From: Chloroflexota bacterium
Lineage (GTDB): Bacteria > Chloroflexota > Anaerolineae > Anaerolineales > Villigracilaceae
Direction: 5' to 3'
Assembly: GCA_021796315.1 (NCBI GenBank)
Contig: JAJYOH010000444.1
Location: 1-5,304 of the forward strand
Length of the DNA: 5,304 nucleotides
Made by a program: the position numbers and the translations under genes. A model generated the notes under the pieces. That model saw nothing but the letters and a program-made list of their open reading frames with translations. It did not search any database and was not told where the DNA came from. Below, one piece after another: positions 1 through 4,347 of this stretch. Numbering within the stretch: position 1 is the stretch's first letter; every line of letters starts with the position of its first letter.

Positions 1-811
1 GTCGGCGCGTTGATTTGGCGTCATCAAAGAGCTGTTGTGAGTAATCTTTGATGTTCTGATCGATATTGCTGGCATTGATCAAATAATTGGAGGGGTTATT
101 GGATGGATTGTTTTGCTGTATGGATAATTGGTAAAGTTCATAGCGGGTCAATTGATCGATGTTCTTCCCATTCTGCACCCGGTTGTTCAAATCGTTGGCC
201 ACCCGATAGCCTGCCTCGGCTGCAGCCAGATCATTCTCATATTTCACAAAATCGCTGCTGCCCGCTGAAGCTTCAACAGTGGCAAGATTACTCTGCGCAT
301 CGGCAAGAGCTTTCTGGGCGGCATTCACCTCTGCTTGGGCGGCAGTCATCTGTTCTGCCTGAGTGTAATACCACAGCGGCAGGTTGAAAGCCGATGGCGC
401 AGAATTCACCCATTGAGAAGTACGCTGGGATCTATCCGTTGTCAGCGCCGCGTTTAGAGCCAGATCATATTGGTTCTGGGCAGCAGCCAAGGCGGCATCT
501 GCGGTTGCGGCAGCCGACTTGGTAACATCAAGAGCCGCCAGCGCCTGTTGCTTCTGGGCTTGAAGCAGCGTATCGTCGAGGTGAAGAAGCGGGTCGCCAG
601 CTTTGACGATCTGACCTTCATCCACCGATACTTGCTTGACCTTACCCGATAACTCAGGCGAGACGTTTATAGTGACAGCTTCAATGCTGCCTGAAGCCTG
701 CAGTGGTCCGTTTGAATTGCCGTTCAGCGTGCGGAACCCGTAATAAATCCCAACTGCTACAACGAGTGCAACCAAAATAATTACGGGCAGAGGGGGGCGT
801 TTATTTTGCAT
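1..811 (-). CDS. HlyD/YbhG-family membrane fusion (adaptor) protein, C-terminus cut by window edge
   Basis: Starts with ATG at 811 and stays open to the left edge, giving 270 residues; AAAGGAG (818-824) lies 6 bases upstream. Residues 8-25 form one hydrophobic N-terminal segment (signal anchor, no lipobox cysteine). Residues about 38-80 match the first half of a biotinyl-lipoyl-like domain (ASGSIEAVTINVSPELSGKV, then VSVDEGQIVKAGDPLLHLDD). Residues 81-123 and 150-207 are Ala/Gln/Glu-rich helices, as in the alpha-hairpin of these adaptors, split by an unusual segment with NSAPSAFNLPLWYY (136-149). Residues 208-260 are rich in Asn and Gln. The second lipoyl half and beta-barrel should lie beyond the window. 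Family members link an inner-membrane ABC exporter to the envelope or outer-membrane export path. Its position as last visible gene of a tetR-permease-permease operon supports a drug/solute efflux role. The substrate cannot be inferred. Confidence 0.9.
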   Translation of the reverse strand, partial: MQNKRPPLPVIILVALVVAVGIYYGFRTLNGNSNGPLQASGSIEAVTINVSPELSGKVKQVSVDEGQIVKAGDPLLHLDDTLLQAQKQQALAALDVTKSAAATADAALAAAQNQYDLALNAALTTDRSQRTSQWVNSAPSAFNLPLWYYTQAEQMTAAQAEVNAAQKALADAQSNLATVEASAGSSDFVKYENDLAAAEAGYRVANDLNNRVQNGKNIDQLTRYELYQLSIQQNNPSNNPSNYLINASNIDQNIKDYSQQLFDDAKSTRR

Positions 812-817
812 GATTTA

Positions 818-824
818 CTCCTTT
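818..824 (-). promoter_or_regulatory. Ribosome-binding site of the HlyD-like gene
   Basis: Minus-strand AAAGGAG, 6 bases before the ATG at 811. It fixes the start of the adaptor gene, which has no other in-frame ATG near its membrane anchor. The gap to the upstream permease stop is 39 bases and shows no terminator-like hairpin, so the gene is probably co-transcribed. Confidence 0.8.
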
Positions 825-850
825 GATGGATCTCCAATTTGAACAAGTTT

Positions 851-1978
851 TTAATCGAGCCTCTTGCGAAATCTGGCAGCGGCAATCCCAAGGATGACCA
901 CGGCAAATATCGTGAGAGCAACAATTTCGTTTTTGAGTGCGTCTGCGCCAACTCCTTTTAATAACAGTGCACGGATAATCACAAGATAATAGCGAAGAGG
1001 GACCGCGTACGAGACAATCTGCAGAAATTTTGGCATTGCATCGATTGGGAAGAAAAAGCCGGAGAGGAAGATGCTTGGCAACATAGTCATCATCACGATC
1101 AACATTGCCTCTTGTTGAGTATTGGCAATTGTGGACGCAAGCAAGCCGATGCCAAGGCTGGATAGAACAAACAGCCCTGAAAGAAGCAGGATCAATCCCA
1201 GGTCGCCTCTTACCGGGACCTGGAACCACCAGTGCCCGATAATAAGCACCTCCACCACATCAACAAAAGCCAGGATGACATACGGCAGGATCTTTCCCAC
1301 AATCAATTCCCACGAACGAATCGGCGTCACGATCAATTGCTCAATGGTGCCACGCTCGCGCTCACGGACAACTGCCGTAGCCGTAAGCAAGGCAGTGATA
1401 AAAGATAGAATCATACCGATAACACCGGGAATGTTAAAGTAAGCCGAAATCAGATCCGGGTTGTACCAGACCTGAGTGCGGACCTCCACAGGCGGTGCGA
1501 TCGTTGCACTGCGGCCTGTAAGCGCGAGTTGCTCGGTCAAAACTTTGGTCGCGTACGATTGGCCGATCAGCCGTGCGGTTGAAAGCGCAGTGCCTCCTAC
1601 GGTCGCATCCGAGCCGTCTAAAACCATCGAAACCTGCGCATTACGTTCCTGCAGACGCGTAGCATAATCCACCGGAATGATCAATGCTGCGCGGATCTTG
1701 CCGGTTTCGATCAGGGTACGATATTCCTGCTCGGAACCGACGGCGTAATTGATCTGAAAATAGTTGGCGGCGCGGAAGGCATCTATAAAAGCCCGCGATT
1801 GTGTTGATTGACTTTGATCCCAGACCGCCAGAGAAATATTTTTGACATCGGTCGTGGCGGCATACCCCAGCAGGAACAATTGCACAATAGGCATAACAAT
1901 AATCAAGGCCAGTGTGCGAGGATCCCGCCAGATCTGGATAAACTCTTTGCGGATGATTGATAAAAGTCTCGAATTCAT
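851..1978 (-). CDS. ABC-2 type transporter permease (second of a tandem pair; YbhS/YbhR/YhhJ-like)
   Basis: 375 residues, full length for the family, ending in TAA. GAGGAGG (1983-1989) lies 4 bases before the ATG. Layout: cytoplasmic N-terminus with RKEFIQIWRDPRT (10-22, the amphipathic segment typical of ABC-2 permeases); TM1 about 23-40; an extracytoplasmic domain about 42-175 with DVKNISLAVWDQSQSTQSRA; and five further membrane segments about 183-202, 228-247, 258-281, 291-314 and 350-367. The conserved loop VVRERERGTIEQLIVTPIRS (203-222), followed by WELIVGKILPY, is the expected contact with the ATPase. It should form half of an ABC exporter membrane domain, using ATP hydrolysed by a separate subunit not present here. 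It starts 21 bases after permease A, to which it aligns without gaps at about 69 percent identity. Substrate unknown; multidrug or amphiphile efflux is inferred from context. Confidence 0.95.
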   Translation of the reverse strand: MNSRLLSIIRKEFIQIWRDPRTLALIIVMPIVQLFLLGYAATTDVKNISLAVWDQSQSTQSRAFIDAFRAANYFQINYAVGSEQEYRTLIETGKIRAALIIPVDYATRLQERNAQVSMVLDGSDATVGGTALSTARLIGQSYATKVLTEQLALTGRSATIAPPVEVRTQVWYNPDLISAYFNIPGVIGMILSFITALLTATAVVRERERGTIEQLIVTPIRSWELIVGKILPYVILAFVDVVEVLIIGHWWFQVPVRGDLGLILLLSGLFVLSSLGIGLLASTIANTQQEAMLIVMMTMLPSIFLSGFFFPIDAMPKFLQIVSYAVPLRYYLVIIRALLLKGVGADALKNEIVALTIFAVVILGIAAARFRKRLD

Positions 1979-1982
1979 GCGG

Positions 1983-1989
1983 CCTCCTC
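1983..1989 (-). promoter_or_regulatory. Strong ribosome-binding site of permease B
   Basis: Minus-strand GAGGAGG, 4 bases from the ATG at 1978, inside the 21-base gap between the two permease genes. It supports the chosen start, which also aligns exactly with the start of permease A. Confidence 0.8.
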
Positions 1990-1999
1990 GATTAAATCA

Positions 2000-3127
2000 C
2001 TAATCCAGCGTTTTGTGGAAGCGCTGTGCCGCGGCGCCCATGATGACCACACCAAAGACTGCTAAAGGAATAAGCTGGTTCTGTATTGTCGCAAGACCAG
2101 CGCCTTTCAACATCAAAGAGCGGAGCGCGATAATGTAATATCTAAGGGGAATAAGATAGGAAATCCATTGAAGTGGAAGCGGCATCGCGTCGATCGGAAA
2201 AAACAAGCCGGACAGGAAAATGCTTGGCAGCATCGTCATCTGCACCATCACGTTAGCTTCCTGTTGTGTGTGTGCGATGGTCGAAGCAAACAGACCGATT
2301 CCCAAACTGGAGAGCAGCAACAGTCCCGAGCTCAATGCGATAAGTCCCAGGTTCCCGACAACTGGCACTTTAAACCACCAGTGTCCAATAACAAGCGCCT
2401 CGAGCACCTCCACCGAGGCCAGGATAACATATGGCGCAATTTTTCCGACCATCAATTCCCAGGAACGGATTGGCGTCACGATCAACTGCTCGATGGTGCC
2501 GCGTTCGCGCTCACGGACAACGGCTGAGGCTGTCAGGACGGTTGTTATCATGAAAAGAATCTGTCCGATCACGCCCGGGATCATAAAGTAGGCGCTGATC
2601 AGATCGGGGTTGTACCAGACCTGGGTTCGGACTTGAAGCGGCGAACCGGATGATGAAAATCCGCCTCGAAGAGCAGCTTGTTGCTGAACAATCTTCGCGC
2701 CGTAAGATTGACCGATCAATTGAGCGACAGAAAGCGCAGTCGTGCCGACGGAGGCATCCGAGCCATCCAGGATCATCGAGACTTGCGCGTTGCCCTCCAG
2801 CAAACGGCGGTCATAATCAGGCGGAATAATCAGAGCGGCGCGGGCGTCGCCTTTCTCGATCAGCGTTTGAATTTCGCTCTGCGAATTTACTGAATAAGCG
2901 ATAAGGAAATAATCCGCTGAGCGAAATGCATCCAACAAGGCGCGTGATTGGGTCGTTTGGCTTTGATCCCAAATCGCTATGGGAATATTCTTGACATCCG
3001 TGGCTGAAGCATAGCCGAGCAGGAACAGTTGCAGGATCGGCATGATCACGATCATGATGACCGTTCGGCGGTCACGGAATGCCTGAATAAATTCCTTGCG
3101 CATAATGGAAATAAGACGGGAACTCAT
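2000..3127 (-). CDS. ABC-2 type transporter permease (first of a tandem pair; YbhS/YbhR/YhhJ-like)
   Basis: 375 residues ending in TAG. The ATG overlaps the tetR stop codon (shared ATGA, 3124-3127), and its ribosome-binding site AAGGAG (3133-3138) lies inside the end of tetR, so translation is probably coupled. Topology: cytoplasmic RKEFIQAFRDRRT (10-22), TM1 about 23-40, a soluble extracytoplasmic domain about 42-175, then membrane segments about 183-202, 228-247, 258-281, 291-314 and 350-367. The ABC-2 coupling loop VVRERERGTIEQLIVTPIRS (203-222) and the signature stretch PSIFLSGLFFPIDAMP (301-316) are intact. With its paralogue at 851-1978 it probably forms a heterodimeric membrane channel, as proposed for YbhS/YbhR of the E. 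coli YbhGFSR pump, but the two copies here are much alike. The ATPase partner is not in the window. The substrate is unknown. Confidence 0.95.
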   Translation of the reverse strand: MSSRLISIMRKEFIQAFRDRRTVIMIVIMPILQLFLLGYASATDVKNIPIAIWDQSQTTQSRALLDAFRSADYFLIAYSVNSQSEIQTLIEKGDARAALIIPPDYDRRLLEGNAQVSMILDGSDASVGTTALSVAQLIGQSYGAKIVQQQAALRGGFSSSGSPLQVRTQVWYNPDLISAYFMIPGVIGQILFMITTVLTASAVVRERERGTIEQLIVTPIRSWELMVGKIAPYVILASVEVLEALVIGHWWFKVPVVGNLGLIALSSGLLLLSSLGIGLFASTIAHTQQEANVMVQMTMLPSIFLSGLFFPIDAMPLPLQWISYLIPLRYYIIALRSLMLKGAGLATIQNQLIPLAVFGVVIMGAAAQRFHKTLD

Positions 3128-3732
3128 GCAGTCTCCTTCAAAATGCCGTGCAGGTAAATATCTACAATAAGATCGAAACTATTTTGGGGCATCATTTTTT
3201 TTAGCGGTGAGTCGCCAATAAATAATTCGGTAACATAAAAAGAGAAAAACATCCCAATGAAGGAACGCATCAAAATGGCGGGAGGAACTTCCCGTAGATT
3301 TTTGCGGACTCTGACAAGGCGTTCAAAAACCGGCAAAAGGTTTGGCCCGATCTCACGCAGCATTAACGATGCATGTTTTCCGTTGAACTCAATGATCTCG
3401 ATGAACATCAGTTTCACAAAATCAGGTTGGTTGCCCAACTCTGAAACCAGGGCGCTCGCCGCACTGCGCACAAAATCTTCCGCCGTCTCTCCCTCCGCCG
3501 CCAGAATAGCTGGAAGCACCCGTTTATATGGATGCTTATCCTTTACGATGCCGCTGAAGATTTCCTCTTTGTTGGAAAAATGATTATAGATGCCGCCCAA
3601 TGCCAGCCCGGCCTGATCAGCGATTTGGCGCATTGAGGTGGCGTGATAACCATGCTCGAGAAAAAGAGTCAACGCAGCGTCTTCAATCGTCTGACGCGTG
3701 CGCTCGCCTTTTGTGATGGTTTCTTCAGCCAT
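3124..3732 (-). CDS. TetR/AcrR-family transcriptional repressor, probable autoregulator of the efflux operon
   Basis: 202 residues, normal for the family. The N-terminal DNA-binding domain is clear: helix 1 from about 11 to 27 (RTRQTIEDAALTLFLEHGY) and a helix-turn-helix at 32-52 (TSMRQIADQAGLALGGIYNHF), followed by SNKEEIF. The C-terminal region (about 65-202) is all-helical and variable, as expected for the ligand-binding and dimerisation domain; it has several hydrophobic/aromatic stretches (FVKLMFIEIIEF, SFIGMFFSFYVTELF) that could line a pocket for a lipophilic ligand. The start at 3732 is supported by AGAAGGA (3737-3743). It is the first gene of the operon and overlaps permease A by 4 bases. 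The palindrome over its promoter is the likely operator, so autorepression relieved by a pump substrate is inferred. E. coli CecR (YbiH) is a similar case by context; orthology is not claimed. Confidence 0.95.
   Translation of the reverse strand: MAEETITKGERTRQTIEDAALTLFLEHGYHATSMRQIADQAGLALGGIYNHFSNKEEIFSGIVKDKHPYKRVLPAILAAEGETAEDFVRSAASALVSELGNQPDFVKLMFIEIIEFNGKHASLMLREIGPNLLPVFERLVRVRKNLREVPPAILMRSFIGMFFSFYVTELFIGDSPLKKMMPQNSFDLIVDIYLHGILKETA
3133..3138 (-). promoter_or_regulatory. Ribosome-binding site of permease A inside tetR
   Basis: Minus-strand AAGGAG ends 5 bases before the ATG at 3127 and lies within the last codons of tetR. With the 4-base ATGA overlap this is a textbook arrangement for translational coupling of regulator and transporter. 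Confidence 0.75.
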
Positions 3733-3736
3733 ATAT

Positions 3737-3743
3737 TCCTTCT
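3737..3743 (-). promoter_or_regulatory. Ribosome-binding site of tetR
   Basis: Minus-strand AGAAGGA, 4 bases before the ATG at 3732. The predicted untranslated leader is only about 30 bases and includes one half of the operator palindrome. Confidence 0.65.
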
Positions 3744-3748
3744 CTTAA

Positions 3749-3774
3749 AAAATGAACGAACGTTCGTTTATTTT
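3749..3774. promoter_or_regulatory. Palindromic TetR-type operator over the tetR transcription start
   Basis: The core AACGAACGTTCGTT (3755-3768) is a perfect 14-bp palindrome. It extends to 26 bp (3749-3774) with a single mismatched pair (3754/3769). Palindromes of the GAACG/CGTTC type are common operators of TetR-family repressors. The palindrome overlaps the -10 box and covers the predicted start site of the tetR operon, so a bound dimer would block polymerase. The assignment to this particular TetR is inference from position. Confidence 0.85.
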
Positions 3775-3797
3775 ACAGGGAAGTAAGAATTTGTCAA
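3770..3797 (-). promoter_or_regulatory. Promoter of the tetR-permease-permease-adaptor operon
   Basis: On the minus strand, TTGACA (3797-3792) is a perfect sigma-70 type -35 box. It is followed after 16 bases by TAAAAT (3775-3770), five of six matches to the -10 consensus. Transcription should begin near 3762-3764, in the middle of the operator palindrome. No other promoter of this quality is seen before the four genes. Confidence 0.8.
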
Positions 3798-3826
3798 GAT
3801 GGTAAAATCACAGATGGCAAAATCAC
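3797..3826. repeat. Tandem direct repeat, 2 x 15 bp
   Basis: AGATGGTAAAATCAC (3797-3811) is followed directly by AGATGGCAAAATCAC (3812-3826); they differ at one base. The pair abuts the -35 box of the tetR promoter and shares its first base, 3797. It may be a slippage duplication or paired sites for an upstream-binding activator. The sequence alone cannot decide. Confidence 0.8.
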
Positions 3827-3875
3827 TTCCGCACACACTTGTTTGATACAGCAGTAATACAATGCTTGACAGACA

Positions 3876-3884
3876 TGCTATAAT
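3876..3884 (+). promoter_or_regulatory. Extended -10 promoter for the rightward permease gene
   Basis: TGCTATAAT is a perfect extended -10 element (TG, one base, TATAAT), followed by an AT-rich start region; transcription would start near 3890-3892. A good -35 at 17 bases is absent, which extended -10 promoters tolerate. A TTGACA at 3866-3871 is only 7 bases upstream of TATAAT and cannot pair with it, but could pair with TTTAAT (3887-3892) at a short 15-base spacing. It is the best rightward promoter seen before the gene at 4348 and implies a leader of about 455 bases. Confidence 0.6.
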
Positions 3885-3993
3885 AATTTAATCCTCTTTC
3901 GGCCAAAAATGCTGAAACCAACCCCAAAATCCAGGGTTCTATTATCAATCAACCGTGTATTCAGATACGACGATTGGATTGACTTGTGGGTCT

Positions 3994-4020
3994 GCCGCGC
4001 TTGCGGCCATGCTCCATGGC
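3994..4020. repeat. Two overlapping hairpins in the permease leader
   Basis: The first stem is GCCGC (3994-3998) with GCGGC (4003-4007), loop GCTT. The second is GCCATG (4006-4011) with CATGGC (4015-4020), loop CTC. They share bases 4006-4007, so in RNA the full stems exclude one another. No U-run follows, so neither is a standard intrinsic terminator. Confidence 0.6.
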
Positions 4021-4032
4021 AAATACGCGAAA

Positions 4033-4153
4033 CAAATCAGGACTTTCGCTTCGTGCGCCAAAAGCCTTGAATTTGAGCGAAAAATGCGCACAGACTTGGC
4101 GCTTTTGGCAATCTGCCTGCAGATTTCCGCTTTCAAGCGAAAGTCCTGCAAAT
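4033..4153. repeat. 5-bp target-site duplication (CAAAT) flanking the MITE-like element
   Basis: CAAAT occurs at 4033-4037 and again at 4149-4153, touching the outer ends of the 14-bp inverted repeats on both sides. An exact 5-bp direct repeat at precisely these places is expected by chance about once in a thousand cases. It is the usual footprint of a transposition event that makes a 5-bp staggered cut. Confidence 0.75.
4038..4148. mobile_element. MITE-like non-autonomous element, 111 bp
   Basis: The ends are perfect 14-bp terminal inverted repeats: CAGGACTTTCGCTT (4038-4051) and AAGCGAAAGTCCTG (4135-4148). The interior also has complementary segments: GCCAAAAGC (4057-4065) with GCTTTTGGC (4101-4109), or alternatively GCGCCAA (4055-4061) with TTGGCGC (4096-4102); AATCTG (4110-4115) with CAGATT (4120-4125); and CGCTT/AAGCG near the right end. 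A 5-bp CAAAT duplication flanks it. There is no room for a transposase. Such elements are normally moved by an insertion sequence with matching ends elsewhere in the genome; I cannot name the parent family. It sits in the leader of the downstream permease gene, so it is probably transcribed and would fold into a long foldback in the RNA. Alternative: a purely regulatory RNA foldback, but the flanking duplication favours a mobile origin. Confidence 0.75.
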
Positions 4154-4237
4154 GATCCAATGTGCCGGGACTTGAATCAATGTCCGCACTGCAAGTTCGA
4201 TGGCGATGAAGCGCGCATATTGAAATTTCGGTTGCGC

Positions 4238-4321
4238 TGTTGCAAATAAAATCATGGAGGTGCTCCGGGACTATTTGAAAAACAGTTTTTGAATTGGTGC
4301 GTCGTAAGTAAATTTGCAACA
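4238..4321 (+). repeat. 10-bp inverted repeat closing on the permease ribosome-binding region
   Basis: TGTTGCAAAT (4238-4247) is exactly complementary in reverse to ATTTGCAACA (4312-4321), with 64 bases between. Between the arms lies a small GGAG-GTG-CTCC hairpin (4256-4266). The right arm ends 13 bases before the AAGGAG of the permease gene. In RNA this could fold into a multi-element structure near the translation start. Chance cannot be excluded. Confidence 0.5.
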
Positions 4322-4334
4322 CCATCAAAAATCG

Positions 4335-4340
4335 AAGGAG
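4335..4340 (+). promoter_or_regulatory. Ribosome-binding site of the ACT-type permease
   Basis: AAGGAG, 7 bases before the ATG at 4348, fixes the start. The next in-frame ATG (codon 9) has no comparable site. Confidence 0.85.
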
Positions 4341-4347
4341 AATTCAA

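Larger units (their letters stand above)
3891..4347 (+). other. Long non-coding leader/intergenic stretch before the ACT-type permease
   Basis: About 455 bases between the predicted rightward start site and the permease ATG. Open frames here (for example 3955-4155 and 3986-4249 plus, 3945-4328 minus) lack ribosome-binding sites, show no family features, and run across the inverted-repeat element, so I treat them as chance. The stretch contains two overlapping hairpins (3994-4020), a MITE-like element (4038-4148), a weak stem GGACTTG/CAAGTTC (near 4170-4198), a small GGAG/CTCC hairpin (4256-4266) and a long-range inverted repeat (4238-4321). I could not match it to a riboswitch class I know. 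Confidence 0.5.

Noticed and set aside
801..1229. 142-codon minus-strand frame overlapping permease B and the adaptor start
   Set aside because: It is an out-of-frame shadow of the permease gene, whose own frame has a full family match and a ribosome-binding site.
3797..3826. CRISPR-like repeat
   Set aside because: There are only two directly adjoining 15-bp units with no spacers and no cas genes.
3866..3884. TTGACA and TATAAT, both perfect consensus boxes, as one promoter
   Set aside because: Only 7 bases separate them, far from the required 16-18. TATAAT is kept as an extended -10 because of the TG one base upstream.
4278..4290. AAAAACAGTTTTT as an intrinsic terminator in the leader
   Set aside because: The stem is only five A-T pairs with a 3-base loop and no GC-rich part; too weak, and it would cut off the permease from its promoter.
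3945..4328. Open frames in the intergenic region on both strands (127, 66 and 87 codons)
   Set aside because: They overlap one another, lack ribosome-binding sites, run through the inverted-repeat element and show no recognisable domain or membrane pattern.
4150..4347. A known riboswitch or T-box upstream of the permease
   Set aside because: I find no recognisable conserved core of a class I know, and no T-box sequence followed by a terminator.
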